DNA of 64,000 nucleotides from Erythrocercus mccallii (GCA_013397435.1 VZRG01001321.1:30192-94191), one strand, 5' to 3'; positions 23,901-37,800 are shown, counted from the stretch's first letter. Notes: generated from the sequence alone by a model not told the origin. Made by a program: numbers and translations.

Positions 23901-26900
23901 ATGCTGAAATATGCATTTACTCAGTTGCTTTACACCTGGGGAATGGCAGAAAACCCAACCACCAAGGAGGAAACTTCCCCCAGGCCCCTTGGCTGTACGT
24001 CAAAAAGCTGATCCTCTTCCCTGCTCAAAAACCTGACAGCCCAGAGCCACACCAGGGGCAGGCTGGTGCGTGCACCCAATTTCCCCAGAAGAGCCCAGCA
24101 GTGCCTGCTGCACCTGCTGGAGCTCAGCATTCCAGCCCCTGACAGAGAGCAGCACATCTCAGCCCAGCAGAGGAGAGGGAGGTTCAGGCAGCTGCAGCAC
24201 CCAGGCTGGTGTTCTGAATCTCTCCCACTAATTTGTACAGCAAACCTGCAATTTCTGTGGTAGCCATGGAAACTGAGGTACTGGAGCACAGTGAAGCACA
24301 TGTGTGAACGCTGTTGTCACCACTCAGCACTCCTCGACAGCAAGGGCAAACTGGAGATCTGTGCAGCCACAGGTTGGCTGTGGGCGCTGGCTCTACACCA
24401 GGCAAAACAGGCACCAGACCACAGCAGCTCCTCTGCTGGGACCAGGGGGGAGGATTCCTGCTGCAAGACAAGGCCAGTGTCAAGGAAGACAACCCTGTGC
24501 ACTCCAGAAGAAAAGAAAAACAAGGAGCGGCTGGGAAGAAGTGCTCCCTGGTGAGCTGTACAAAAAAGAGAGAAATCTGCCTTGTTTTGTCTCCTTTCAC
24601 ACTGCTAGTAATCTCAACAGCCCTAAACATTTGGGGTTTGATGGTTTCTCACTCAGTGAACTACAGAAGTCAATGGAGTAGTCTCACCTGGAGTGACAAG
24701 TGAAAAATATGCCCCTGCCAATCAATTTTCTTGTGAAAGAAGTGGCTAGAAGCTGGTGAAGGATCCTCACTCAATGTGCAGCACAAAGCTCTGCAGTTCT
24801 AAAGAACTGCAAACCAGGGAGGCTCATCCTGTAAAATAAAAAACATTGAACATTATTTCTTTCAGATAAGTTCTCTGTAGATCACTCTGTAGACCTTTTG
24901 CTCAACCACTGTTATTGAGGCTAGTGTTACAATTCTGCCCAGACTCATCAGGTGTGTTGGTTTGCGTGGGCTATGCTGCTTAGGATTTTAAATTTGCACA
25001 GATCAGGTCAGTCTGGCCAAAGGGATTGAGGCAGACCTGAATATGGAGATGGTGACTTCTCAGGATCGTTTACACCAAGGATCTTGAGCTGTACAGTCTG
25101 GGTGAGAATTTCAACAGGGAACAAACACGGACAACCCTTCAAACAAGTTGGAGTAAAGCAAAAAAGCCTTCAACCTGTATTGCTTAAATACTGAGGCTGT
25201 GTACAGGTAAGTGACCAAGGGGCTTAAAAGTAGGGCAAAGCACAAAAGATTTCTTATAATTTCCAGCAGTTGCTTGGCTTGTACCTGCAGGCAAGCTGAC
25301 ACAAAGGTGTCTGGCAGAGGGTGATGCAGACTGGAATGCTGCTGGTTGAGCAGAGAGGGGAGCAGGGAGGCAGCTCCAGGGTCAGCCCAGCACAGGGAGC
25401 TGTGCTCAGCACTCCCACAGCCTGCAGCACCTGCTCTCAAACACAGCAATTGAGATTTCCAACGTGAAGAGGTTCTTAACATTCATCAGGTGGAAGCTGA
25501 GCACCGTGGTGGGGGGATGCCATGTCCTTGGCAGGGAACCCCTGCATGGTAACTCCTAATTAGGGACTCCTGAGTTCACCCTTTAATGGCTACAAGCCTT
25601 GTTAGCTACTTAAATCCCAAAGATCAAAACATAAGAAAGAAACTGTTTCATGCTCAGTTTTCATTTTTACCTTTCAAAAGGAAAGATCTCTGCCACCACT
25701 GCCCGCCTGGAAAATCTAAATCCTGGAGTCTGGATGTGGCATTTTTTCAAGCAGGGTCGCTGGCCTGTGTATCTGTTCTCTGGCCAGTGTGTATCCATGC
25801 ATGTACTGTACCTACCCCTGGGTGTGAGGTGAGGACTGTGCAGAATGGGTTCCATTTCATGGGGTTTTTTGTACTTTGGGATCCCTAACTAGTTCACAAA
25901 TGCCTTACAGGGTATCAGCCTCACCAGTTGCCTGGTATCTGCAGCTGAAGAGTACAGACCCTGTAATTTGGGATGCCAGATTTGCAAACACAACAGCTCT
26001 GTGGCTGGATGGTCCCTCCAGCCCAGCCTGGCGTGTTGGCTCCTGAAGGGACCTGACTGGGGATTAATTTCACAGCCTTACAGAAGTGCTAAACTGGACA
26101 CGAGGAGAGGAAGATGCATGAAATACCACAATATTTCATATGGGATCCTCTAAGTCACAACAGACTCCTCCAAACAACTTTATTTTTACCAACACTAATA
26201 TTCCTAAACAATGTGCAATTGCAGAATTAAGCCAAGATTTAAATTTATAAAAATAACTGAAGTATTAGTTATGTTCCAAATTTTGTTCACTTTACTTTTA
26301 CCTTTCTTCCTCTCAAAACTCATTTAGCTGAACTTTTATGCCCCTGAGTAGACTATTCACAATTTTTGGGAGGTTGAAGATTGTCCCATTTCCCCAGAAG
26401 CACTTTCCCCACCAGCCCCTGTTTCCTGCCTGGCATTTCCAGTGACATGTAATATTAAACCACAGCAGAGAGGAGCAAAGCATTGCCATGGGTTACAAAA
26501 GAGACACTGAAATTGGATGAGCCAAACTCTCAGCTCTGCCAAAGGGACAAGGCTCTGCAGGAAAAACTGCAGTAAATATTCCCTGGCAGCTGAGGAAGAA
26601 AAATGAGCTTTTAGTTCACTGGTCACTGCAGAGAAGCAGGGGGAAGAATCACAGGTTAATTCTGCTCTGAACTTGAAAGTCACAGAAGCAAAAGAGATCG
26701 TGGATCCCTTGTTAATCTTCTCCTTTACAGCTACAACGCTTTGGGGCTCTGGCAGGAGGGATGTGCTTATTGATAGCCAGGTTACCCAGAAGAGCAGTGG
26801 TGGGAGGGAATTACATGGAAACAAGCTCCTAATTGCTGTTCCTTTTCTGCTGAGGATCAGGCAGTGCTCATGGGTAAATTAAAGTTCAGATTTTAGCAAA

Positions 26901-26939
26901 TGCACAGCCCCATTGCAAGTGCCCCATAATTTCTAAAGT
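20954..26939. other. non-coding stretch, no gene recognised
   Basis: Six kilobases without a supported gene. Frames at 22612-23064 (+, 150 codons) and 24184-24630 (-, 148 codons) have no recognisable domain. Small repeats include a 10-bp duplication near 22993-23012, a 16-bp imperfect tandem pair at 23520-23551, and a 9-bp-arm palindrome at 24792-24811. The G+C-rich part 24050-24500 is CpG-poor and does not look like a promoter. Confidence 0.45.
24792..24811. repeat. 20-bp perfect inverted repeat
   Basis: Arms TGCAGTTCT (24792-24800) and AGAACTGCA (24803-24811) are perfectly complementary around a 2-bp AA centre. It contains everted AGAAC half-sites resembling steroid-receptor half elements. 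No repeat family is recognised; it may be a chance palindrome or a dimeric binding site. Confidence 0.6.
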
Positions 26940-27480
26940 GGAATAAATAATTTCCAGTGAATAACTCGGCTGCATTCTGCCTATGAAGCTCATACAGATC
27001 ACTGTCCTCAAATTATTCCTGGTCAATTAAACTTCACAAGTTCAACTTTACAAGCTGTGAATATTTGAAATTTGAGCTGCTGCTCGGGGGTGATATTGAT
27101 TCTCTTGTCTCTTTGGTTGAATGCACAAGCTTGTCTATGAACAATTACATTAAACAACTGAAAATGCATCTTTTGCGAATGCACAGGTGTAACTAAAATT
27201 TGTTTCCTTCACAAAATTTGGCTACTAAAATTCAATTACTGAAGTTAGGGCTTAATTTGATTGTAGTTTTGTGTTACAGAAGCACCTAGAGTCAAGTCCA
27301 GCCAAGGTTAAGGTACCCTGGGTACTACTAAAGCAGTCTGTGTCTTGCAGATAAATGTCCTAGAGCCACATAAACAATTTAAAACTGGCGATACATTTAT
27401 ACACGAAAGAAATCTCAGAAATTTGGGGTAGTTTTATTTTTTCATACATTTTATGGCTACCGAATAGTTACAGAACAATC
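26940..27480. promoter_or_regulatory. A+T-rich stretch with texture of a conserved non-coding element
   Basis: This stretch has few simple repeats and no CpGs. It carries several short motifs typical of developmental enhancers: TCAATTAAAC near 27023, ACAATTACATTAAACAA (SOX-type ACAAT) near 27141, and AATTCAATTACTGAAG near 27228. No coding frame or transposon signature is present. The call rests on composition and motif density only; conservation in other birds would be needed to confirm it. Confidence 0.2.
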
Positions 27481-30400
27481 TTGCATACCTTGGGAGACTA
27501 ATAAATCACAGCACATGACACAAACACTCTACACAAAAGTCTGTTACACAGTTTTCAGTAGTAATTCAAGCCTCTGCTTAAGCAGTCTCAGCCTTCACAA
27601 ATGAGAACAGTATTTTGTTATTTCAGGTACCCAATCAGGCATTTTTAACAGAAAATAGGAGCTCAAACAAACTGCAGTCAACCAGATTGAGATATTCAGT
27701 GAGCACTTTTACAGGCTGCAAGAAGCGAGCAGCAGATTAACTAAGGAGAACAGGAAAGCAGCCCTAGGATGTGGCATCAGCAGCACCTGGCTGCAGCCTG
27801 AGCATGTCCCGGGCTTGTGGCCAGAGCTTGGACCTGCAGCACCTCGGGGAAGCACGGAGCGGGTGCAAGGTCAGGGGAACGGCTCAGTAGGGATTTCTTT
27901 CTGGCAGACTCCAACACGCAGCTCTTGTTCCATCTCTTGTTGTCTCAGCTGAAGGCAGGAGGTTTGCAGGGTCCCTCCTGGGTGCTCTGGAAGAAGGGTC
28001 CCCCTCTGGCACCAGGGTAGGGATGCAGATGCAGCCAGGGATGTTTGGCAGCCCATGCTGTCACTCCTCTGTTACCACTGGAGTGCTCCTCAGCCTGGAA
28101 GTTTCTGGTTTTGGGGACAGATTTGCAAATGACATTATGGACAATAGGAATGTAAGGTGTAGACCCCTTGGCATGTTTTCTTTGTTATACCCTTTCTCTA
28201 AACACAAAGCTTTAATCCTTGTAAACCCCACCTCGTTTATTCAGAATTAAGAGTTTTGGAGTTACTGAATGCAGCTGTTTCTGTTCTTCTCAGCTTCCTA
28301 ATGCCCTCAGAAATCTGCCACTTGCATAGACTACTTAATACAGACAGTTTATAAGCTTAAAAATGTGATTTTGAGAGGGACAAACACTGAGTTTTGGACA
28401 AAGAAATTGAGTTGGAAGAGTGCGAAATGCTTGTATTTTTTTTATTTAGATTCCTTTAGTAGGTGGTGAATGGAAGAGGCAAAGAGACCTGGAGGTACAT
28501 TAGGAAAGAGATCTCTTTAAACAGCAGGGTCTTTTTGCTTGCTCAAGTGGAAGTTCAGTCACCATGCACTTGGTTTTGACACCAGTGAAATTTTAGGGCA
28601 CTGAGACCTGTCTTACTGGGAAAACAAAGCAAGAAGAAATCCAGTGATGCACACAGGATACAGGACATGGCTGCAGCAACCGAACTCTACAATTTGCTGG
28701 CCTAGGCTCTGATAACCAAAACAGCTCCCCTGCCCCATGGTTTAGACCCCATTTGGCAGTGCAGGTGCCCAGACAGTCCCTGCAGAAGGGGGCTCCTGAC
28801 CCAGCTGTGCTGTGCTGCTCCCGCCTGGTGGGACCTGTCCTCACACAGCCCCTCCACACCACTCCATCTCTTCTGACTGAACCCACCTGGCAGCCAAAAC
28901 TCTTCTGCCCTTGGAAAGTTATTGCCTCCCAATAACCTAATAAAAGAAACATCTGGCAACCTTTAGGAGTTCAGATATGTCCTGTTTGATTAACTGCATG
29001 AAGGGAAGAGGATCAGGACTGGGAGACTGGAAAGAAGTACATGGATCAAACTTGACAACTGCAAAGCTTTGCTATTAACACCACGTCTGAGCAACTCTGG
29101 TGGCTCTAAATTAATGAGACTGTTATAAATTTTGTATTCATTAGCATCTCCTCTCTATTTCTCCAAGCTACTTAGGCTACTGCTCAGCACTTCTTGGCTG
29201 ATATACAAAAACTAAGCAGCTCCTTCACTGTACAAAGTCATCCACGTGCATTTAATGCCACATCCAAATTTCTGGATCCTGGCTTCTGCAGTGCTTGAGC
29301 AAAACGAGTTTATGGGAATGGTGGCCCCATTACAAATGAGACACCAGCTCAGAAGTGCTCCCTGCTCCTGATATGGAGAGTGAGCCCCTGACAGTGCAGC
29401 TGCAAAGGAGATTGCTGCAGAAAAAAGCTTTCTGCTACTGTTTGAGAACTGTGCAGAACCACCAGGCCATACAATCCTGTGTGCACACACCTCTGCTGGA
29501 AATACAGGCTCAGTTTCAAATACAAAGTTCTGTAGTTAATGAAACCCTCTGCCTTTACCTCCTGATTTAATTATTTTTAATAGTTGTTAGTAAGGGAAGC
29601 TTTACCAACAATTTGGGGCTTTAGTATTTTATAATTTTTCCCTAAATGAGCTTGTTATTCAGATTCACTCAGCCCTGCAGTTACCACGCCCTCTAAAAGT
29701 CCATAAAATTTTGCACAGGTTGCCACAAATGTGGTCTTCATGATGTTTCCCTCTCCTCTGTCTGAAGATGCTCAGCTTTTAAATATTTTCCCTGTTTGGT
29801 CTGGGAGTTGTCAAGTTAACCTCCTGACTGCTTCATTCTTACCTGCTTATTTTTTAGTTTCCCACTTGAATGAGAAGCTTTTGCATATACCAGTGCAAGG
29901 AATAAAGATAGGAAAAGTAGTTATACTCACATTTAAAAAAATATCATAGTACATTGCCTGCAGTGGAGCTGCTGTTTGAACATGGCTGGGTTTGCAAAGC
30001 TGGGTGGCAAGGTGCCAGTAGATGCTCCATCTTCACACCTGAGCAGGAAAATGCTTTACTCAGAGATTCCCAGAAATTCCCAGCTTGAAGGACTCTTTTT
30101 CCCTCTTGAATTGAAGTACAGCCTTCTAGTCTGCACTGCAGCAGATTTGTAGTCATCAGGATTAAAATATTCCTGGATTTTTTCCTAATTCATAAGCAGA
30201 TTTTTTTTCCTACTGTGAGGAACAAATAAAGCTGATAATACACATTCTCTAAACCACAGCAACAGAGCTTTGGAAATAATTTGTGCAGCAATAAGGTTGA
30301 CAAGAGCAGTGGCTTTGCTGTGTTCAGAGGGGAACTGTTCTGATGTGTGGTGGAGACTCAGTTAAGAGAAAGCCTGACCTGGCATGAGCTAAGCAGAGCT

Positions 30401-32373
30401 CACATATCTCAGAAATTTAAATCACATCCTATTTTTGTACAAAAAGTAATTAACTTCTGGTACCTTCATTTTCAAATCCTGAGTTTGGAACCCTGTGGGC
30501 CTAATTTTGAAGTGCTGAGCAATGGCCCATAGAAAAATCACTTCATTATGTCATAGGTTGGGAACTTAGATATTTTGGAGAAGCTAATCAATGAAGATAT
30601 ACCAGCCATTAGACGAAGAAGACATTATTCTGAGACATCAGCTTATGTCGTTCTCTCCATGAAGAGTTAGCAATTTTATTTAAGTGCATCATGAAGAGAC
30701 AGATTCCCTGTAATTGGAAGAAAGAGGGTTGGATTTTGTTGCACTGGGATAAGTCTAAGAGGAACTCCTCTCAATTCACCAAATAAACTTTAGCCAGAGA
30801 TTAGTAATGAAACAGGAGATGTGGCAGATGGTGGTGCTCATGGAGTAACATGGTCCTATTTACACTTTCTCCCACTGAAAGGAAGCATTCAACGATTTTA
30901 AAAAAGAAGGCTCCTGGCAATGGATTTGGAAACTTCTTAGAATAATCCATTTAATCCAGGAGGTACAGAAGAATTATTTCCAAACTGGGATTTGACATTT
31001 ACACTAGCAAGAATAATATCTCTAATAATACCGGGGAGTTTTGAGGACAAAAGATCTGTTAATATTTCCATTTCAGTACACAAACTTGTCATCAACTGGG
31101 GGTGAAGAAATTACACTACACTTAATTAAACAAATTAGGGAAAGGGTACAAGTGGAAAGAGAAAAGGGGAGGGGACAGGAAATAAATCATTCTTCTTTTC
31201 CCTGAGTCCATCCATCACTAGTTGCAGTTAGCAACAAAAAATCAAATTAGTTGCACCAGTGGTCTGTTCACACCTGACAATTTCTGTATTTCTAGTTTAA
31301 ATTAGAGTAGAATCAATGGGAGTTTTACAAAGATAAGTTAAAGGCAAAGCTTACAAGGCACAGTGTTCAATCTGCCTGGCAAGACAAGTTTTAGCCTTAC
31401 AGGAGTCATTAAGGTTAATGCAATCTATAGTGATGTGACGGGGAGATGCTCTATTTTCATTACCCCAGAAAGCAGCTCTGATTCACTGTGCTTAGAGCTA
31501 ATTGACAGTTTCCAAATCACATGGCAGTAATTGTTTACAATTGTAGAAAGGGAGTATATTGTTTTCACTGCTGGTTTACTTGATTTATCCACTTAATCCC
31601 TCTCACTTAATTTTCTTTGATAGGTGGAAATAAAAAATAATTTAATTGTAGTATCCTTTGACACTTACTTTTCAGCTAAGAAACCAGTTTGTTTTTCAGC
31701 CAGGAATTCAGGTCAGGGGAAGAGCTTGAACACAGCTGCCTCTTCCTTCTGAGAATGATCAGCCAGCTCACCCAGCCCTTTGATTTCGTTTGTACAAAGC
31801 AAAAGCACGTTCAGAAAACTGAAAGATGCGTTCAGAGTGCCACGAGCTTTCTTACCAACAAAACCACAGCGCACACTCAGCCTCCTGCACATCTGACTCA
31901 TCTCCTCTACCTCCTCATCCTGCTCTTCAGAGCCCTGCTTACACTTTGCTGAGCTCCCATCCCTGCTCTCCTTGGAGGAAGTCTGGTGCTGCATTGCTGA
32001 GCTCTAGAAGACCCTGTACATACAGAAGAATCTGTTCAGAGCAGCTCTTCCAACAAGGACAGGCTGGTGGGGCACTTGGAGGAGGTGGTGGCTGAAAAGC
32101 ACCAAGCAGATCCTGTGTGGCTGAGGCTGGTGAGAGAAGAACTCAGGAACAAGCCCAGCTTCCATGAGTGTGGGCTGGGGGTGACCAGCAGGGCCTTTGT
32201 CCAGTTGATGCCTTAAGTTTCAGCTTCCATGTTTTTCACATTCTGTGCTGCCCAGGGGTGCAGCTCTGAGCTCACAGTCAGGGGCACTCAGCTCTGCACA
32301 CAGCAGGGACACAAAACAAACCCTTTTCCTGCTGCACACCAAGGACAACTTTCAGCCCAAAAACACAACCAAG
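27481..32373. other. non-coding stretch, no gene recognised
   Basis: Nearly 5 kb with no supported exon, RNA or mobile element. A modest CpG cluster at 27800-27880 is too short and weak to call an island. The parts around 30540-30700 and 31400-31580 are A+T-leaning and free of simple repeats, with a TALE/Hox-like AATTGACAG near 31500. Confidence 0.45.
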
Positions 32374-32647
32374 TGTGGCTGGAGGGAGGAACAAGGATGG
32401 GACCTCACAACCTGAAGTTGTAATTGGACAATTAAACCCCAATATGCAAATGGATCAAAACTTATAAAAATGTAAGACCTCATGACCAGTCACCCATTTT
32501 TGTGACCATTCTTAGTCCACCTTGGGTGTAGCCCTGCTCAGGCTCTTGTCCTGCCCAAGGTGTGACCTAGAGGCCTTCCAATAAATCCCTGCTTTATTTT
32601 CTAGCTCTGTCCAGCCTCTGTTTCAGGTCAGCCTGCCCAAGGCATCA
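32374..32647 (+). mobile_element. short endogenous-retrovirus LTR (ERVK-like)
   Basis: About 274 bp with the internal order of a compact retroviral LTR. It starts TGTGGCTGG at 32374 and has an octamer ATGCAAAT at 32444-32451, a TATA box (TATAAAA) at 32463-32469, and a poly(A) signal AATAAA at 32580-32585. A pyrimidine-rich R/U5 (CTCTGTCCAGCCTCTGTT) and a terminus GGCATCA at 32641-32647 complete it. The spacing from TATA to AATAAA, about 115 bp, suits a short R region. The family resemblance is to songbird ERVK-type LTRs as I remember them. I could not find a matching target-site duplication, so the left boundary is uncertain and one edge may be eroded. No retroviral coding sequence is attached on either side. 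Confidence 0.7.
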
Positions 32648-34764
32648 CAGTCACTCCTGGCATTGGCAGGGCAGCAGCTCCAGGAGAACAGGGGGCAGCG
32701 CTGCTCAGGAGGTCTCTAAGAAACTCCAAACCCCAGCAGTTTGAAACCATTCTCCTCAGAAATATTCTCCTTAAAGCCCTGATGCTTTTGCCAGGCTCAG
32801 GCAGGACATTCTGCAGCGTGGTCCTGTCTGCAGCCCTCCACACAGAGCCCAGAAATGCTTCCAGCAGCCTGTGCCCTTTGGAAAGCTCTCTGAGACAGGC
32901 ACATCCAGAGCTGGCTCCTGCTCCACAGAGGTTTGCCAATGGGATCTGGAGATCCTGCTGACCTCACTTTCCTGCTGAGGGATTGCCTCCTCAGGGTGGT
33001 CTGTTCCAGGGGCTCCCACAGGGACACAACACCTAATCAAGGTGAATCCCATTTTCTGCAAGGGATGCACAGGGCAGGCATTCACCTCCAGGACAAATGG
33101 TCAGGTGATTACAGAAATAAAAGACAGGAGAAGAAGAAAGGAAGGGAAGAAAAGAAGAAAAAAATCTATTTATACATTAATAGCCCACGAGGCCTGGGTG
33201 ACAATGAAATAAGCCTGAACTAGTTTGCAAGGCTGTGGCAGGTATGCCAACATCCCTAATACAGCAAGGAACTTATAAAAAATATATAGGCATTATCATC
33301 TATGGAGTCAAGTATATCTATTTATCTAGTACAAAATCAAGTTCTCCTCTGAAATATAATGAATTCTACATGAATTAAATAAAGAGCAAACATGTTGTAA
33401 GCTCCATGAGTAACTCTGTTTGCTTCATGGTATGTAAAAGTGACCACTCTGGTATTTGATGTCTTTTATAAACTTCAAAATGAAATCAGGAAACTTCTGC
33501 TGTTAAGGATGGCACCACGTGATGTTACCCCTGCTGAATCAGGTTTTCATGCTATAATAAATCCCTTCCAGAGTCAGTTGTGTCTAAATTGAAAAACAAA
33601 GGTGTAAAATCAAGTGCATGCAGTCAGGTCTGTTAGGTACTATTCTATATGTCCAGGGTGAAATATTAAGAAAACAGTAAATTGCCAGGTACTGGAAGTT
33701 AAAAGATGAACAGGATACCAGGGCCCAGGCACCAAATCCAGTGAGAGCTGCTGAAGGTGATTAGTTTGAGGGGAGATCTCAGACTCAATTCTACAAAAAA
33801 AGGCAGCCCAGAAGGTGTTCCAGCAGCATCTGTGACGGCAGTGAAGCAGTGAAACAGTGCTGAAGAACAAAGCTAATTCTGCTTCTAAATCTGTGAGTTA
33901 AGGTGTTGTCTGTTTGCACAAGAGGTCTCTGAAGCATCTGTACACACTTCCTCCAGCTACTGCTTTATGCATCCTGCAATTTTCTCTCCACATGAGGCTG
34001 CAAACCTCTGTAATTCGCTGTCTTTCCCTGCATGTGCGAGTTCAGCAACTTCTCTCCAGAGTGAGGGATGAGATTTGCCAGGGAAATTCAGCACAGAATT
34101 GCTTCTTCCAAACACAGGCATTTTCAGACTCTGTTTCAAAGCAGTAATGGAGATGGGAGTGGGCCCAAATCATTTCAGGACTACAAAATCAATATCTTGT
34201 GGCCATATTCCCACAGCTGCAGAGTTTGACTGTACGTCCCTCGCCAAGGCTGTCCTTTAACATTGGATTGTTTGTCTGTTGTTTTAGGACCCCTGGATCA
34301 ATGAATCTTTCAGAAGGCTGAAGTATATGAAACTTATAAAAATGTAAACTCACTCAGTTTCAGTGCCCAAGACTGACAATAACTTCCTTCCTCTGACTGT
34401 GGTTCTCAAGTAGTCTTTTATCTGACTCACTTAGCAAGGAACAGGGTGATTGAACACATCCTCTGTATCTCCCACCACATCACCAATCTCAGCTGAGATT
34501 ACTCAGTCAGGCATTATTATGCTGCCCTGAGCAGGCAGTACTGAAAGGTATTTCACACTGTCAGGCTTCTTCTTTTTTTATATAAACTTTTATTGTTATG
34601 TAAATGGAGCATTTGTTTTCCTTTCCATAATACATTTTCCTTCCTGCTTCCACTGAGTTAAGTGCTGCCAATTTTGTTTGTGACTGGTTTTAGAATATTG
34701 AAATATCTGGTTTCAACAGAGTCAGCAAAACTCCCCCTGGTTTCAGAAGTCATTATTTGGTCTG
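32648..34764. other. non-coding stretch with a purine-rich tract
   Basis: No gene recognised. A purine tract of about 48 bp, mostly GAA/GGAA units, lies at 33118-33165. The string CTTATAAAAATGTAA at 34332 resembles the TATA part of the LTR at 32374 but has no surrounding LTR sequence. Frames at 32628-33085 on the minus strand lack recognisable domains. Confidence 0.45.
33118..33165. repeat. purine-rich (GAA/GGAA) low-complexity tract
   Basis: The plus strand is almost all A and G across about 48 bp, with AGAAGAAAGGAAGGGAAG-type units. It is low-complexity sequence. Confidence 0.8.
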
Positions 34765-34855
34765 GTTGAAATGGTGGTGTTGGGCCATAGGTTGGACTCA
34801 ATGATCTCAGAGGTCTTTTCCAGCCCAATTGATTCTGTGATTTCTGAATCAGTGC
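34765..34855 (+). mobile_element. CR1 LINE 3'-end fragment
   Basis: The plus strand carries the typical avian CR1 terminus: GGTTGGACTCAATGATCTCA around 34790, then AGGTCTTTTCCAGCCCAA, then GATTCTGTGATTTCTGAATC, a decayed version of the terminal ATTCTRTG repeat. Only about 90 bp is recognisable, consistent with the severe 5' truncation usual for CR1. Confidence 0.85.
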
Positions 34856-37800
34856 TGTTCTCTGACTTCCTAAGGTTCCAGGTAGAACATGTACAGAAGC
34901 TTTTGGGGTCTTTGATACTGTCCTACACTGAAATGCAGCCATCTGGTGGCAATTAGACCTCTGTCAATAATTTCACTCAGGAGCTGAGCGAAATGGAAAG
35001 ATGTAAACAGAGGTTTGTAACCACCTCCTCTGTTTGTCACAGCAAAGCAACACGAGTGGCAGTGCCCTCCTGTCAGGAATGAGCTGTTTCACTTGGTTTC
35101 ATGGCTGGCTGAGCCCCAGGCTCTGTTCCCACAGCTGCAGAGGGCTCCCCAACAGGATGGATCCCCACAGGGGCAGTTCCAGATGTGCTAACACAGCTGC
35201 TTGCAAGTGCTGGAGCTCTGGAAGTGCTGCACACAGGAGGGAAAACTGGAATTCAGATTCTTCTCTTGTGGACTCTCACCATGGTTCTCCCAGTCACCAG
35301 CAGGGCTAACCTGAGTGTCCTGATTTCAGATGGAAATGTAAAAACAGGTCCAAATCATGATTTATTGTCAACTGAAACACAGCTTTGAGCTAACTGCACA
35401 AAGATTGATTAAAATTCAGAAACTGAAGCTGTGGCCAGATTCTTCACCTTTACTGGAGTGATTCTGTCAGGGGTTAAACAGACCTGCTGGAAAAGGAAAG
35501 AGCTGCAGATTTTCATACTGTTTTGTCAGCTACTCAGGGGTTTGCTGGAGCTGTCCAATGCCCAGATACAAACAAGAGGCTTTGCATGGTTCATATTCTC
35601 ACCCAATGACTTTTCTCTCTCAGGCCCAAGATTTGTTAATCCAGCATATGTGTGAGCAGTGGCTGCTGAGCATTTCAGCAGCTCATTCTCCTCCCAAACC
35701 ATGTAAAGCTTCCCAAGCTCGAGCAATTTTCAAAATTCATCTCAGGTCTGGCTGAACACAACGTGTCACATTTTCATTCTGACACCAGCAGATGCCTGGC
35801 CCTGCTACACCACCAGATGAAACTGCTTTTCTGAGTAGAGTTTCACCCTGCATTTCCACAGGCAGAGACCCAAGGAGATTCTTACAGTGCAAATAAGTAA
35901 TTCAAGAGCCTACAGGGTGCCCTTGTTGGGTTTTGCACAGCTCCAGCAGGCTCTGATGTTTAATGTTTTCACTGTCATCCCCCAAAAGAACTTGTGCTGC
36001 AAATGGCAGCTAATCCAATGGAAATGCAGAGTACGTGCAGGGATCATCTCTCATGTTTGTAAGCAAATACAGACTGCAGGGACTTCTGTAACCTTGGGCA
36101 AAAAATGTGTGCATGAAATGCTGCACCTGCCTTTGAGAAGGCCTTGTTGGCACTGGCCATGATCTAACTCAGCAATCTGAATTGGACATTGTGAGCCCTG
36201 TCTACATGTGGGAAAGAGCAAAACTCCTTTTTACGTGAAGCTCTTCCACAAATCCTCTTCAATTCCATCATCTGAGAAGGGAGTACCTCGAAGGCAATTT
36301 GCTCACACTGCTTTGTCAGCAAGACTCTCAGTGTGGTTATGGAAATTTCAACTTTCAATCAATAAAATAGGAGTAAGACCTGCTTATCTTTGGGAAGGAA
36401 GGAGCTGAAAAGCAAATGGTACTGTACTCAGCTAAATAAAGGTATGTGTTTTGGATCTCATGTAAATGCCAGCAGCAACAACAAATGGGCACAGAACTAC
36501 AGGAGGTGAGCATTTTTATAATTTCTTCAGCTGTTTCTAATACACTGGTACTTTTGTTGACAACTTCTCTAACAGGCTGAGAAAAAGGATGAGTAAAACC
36601 CTGCAGGGACAGCTGAGACACCAGTGCTGGCACGGTTTGGCTGACAAAGTTTGCAGGGATACATCATGCACCTAACACACGGTCTGTAATCCTTCCTGTG
36701 CATGTGAGGAAATTCTCTGGGGCTTTCTGCAACACAGCTCACCTGTGCAGTCACAAAACACAGGAAGCAGTGACTCAAACTAGCACCACTTTTAGAGAGA
36801 AAGATGTATATACTGAAAAGACAATCAGATAATCAGTGTGAAAGCTACTCCTGCAAGACTTTCAATCAATTATATCTACCCTTTTCCTCTAATCATGCTG
36901 GCCTTTATTTAAAACTCTTTCTCCCTAGAATGTACAGCTTCCACACAAGATAAATATTTACCTTTCCCAGTACCCACCTTCCAAAATGCACTACACTGAT
37001 TAATAATGGGCCACCTGCCCCTCTAACCATGCAAAGAACAATTTTATAGTAGCCTTAAACCTAAAGGGTACATTTTGGGAAAAACCTGGAATGTTTACAC
37101 CAAATTCTGCAAAAAGCCCTTCTGTATATTTAGTGCTACCTCTTGAACAGGTCATCCAAACCTGAAAATGCTGGGGAATCTTCTCAGCCTGGAAAGCAGC
37201 AGCCACACTCTTGGAAGGCTCAGCCTCCTGCATGGTGGGACTTGCATCACTTGCTTGGATTCACTGATGAGCTCCAGTCAGGCAGGTCCCACGAGTGATG
37301 GTTATTGTTTTGTTCCTATTTCAAGGCTGGTTGAGATTTTTAAAACAAGAAAACAATGAAGAGGACACATTTATATGCAAATACTTGCATTCATATGTAC
37401 ATTTACATGTTTGTACAAAAGCGGGTTGTTTCCTGCACGAAATCAAAGCCTTGTAAACAGATATTGAATATTATCATAGGGAGAAATGCTTCAAAGGAAG
37501 GCTTACAAACACAGCTGATCTCAGTTTAAATTTATATCCAACACCTAAGAGATGTTATTTTTCAGGTGATGGTGAAAAAGAAATTCCATCTCCTTTAAAC
37601 AAAAGGCTTAAACCACTCCTCATCAGAAAACCTGCACTAAAAACCATTCAGCCTGAGTATTTTTAAACCCAAGCACTTTCATTTCGACCCTCCCTACCTC
37701 ACTGATACGTAATTCCTGTGGATTAATAGCCACCAAAATGAAAGAGTACCATACAGGTCTGAAGGGAGCTAATGCTCCGTGTGTACTTTTTTCCCTCTCC

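Noticed and set aside
24954..24975. TGTGTTGGTTTGCG resembling the start of another bird LTR family
   Set aside because: Similarity stops after about 15 bp and there is no LTR body or terminus.
34332..34346. CTTATAAAAATGTAA, like the TATA part of the LTR at 32374
   Set aside because: No flanking LTR similarity, poly(A) signal or terminus; a chance A+T match.
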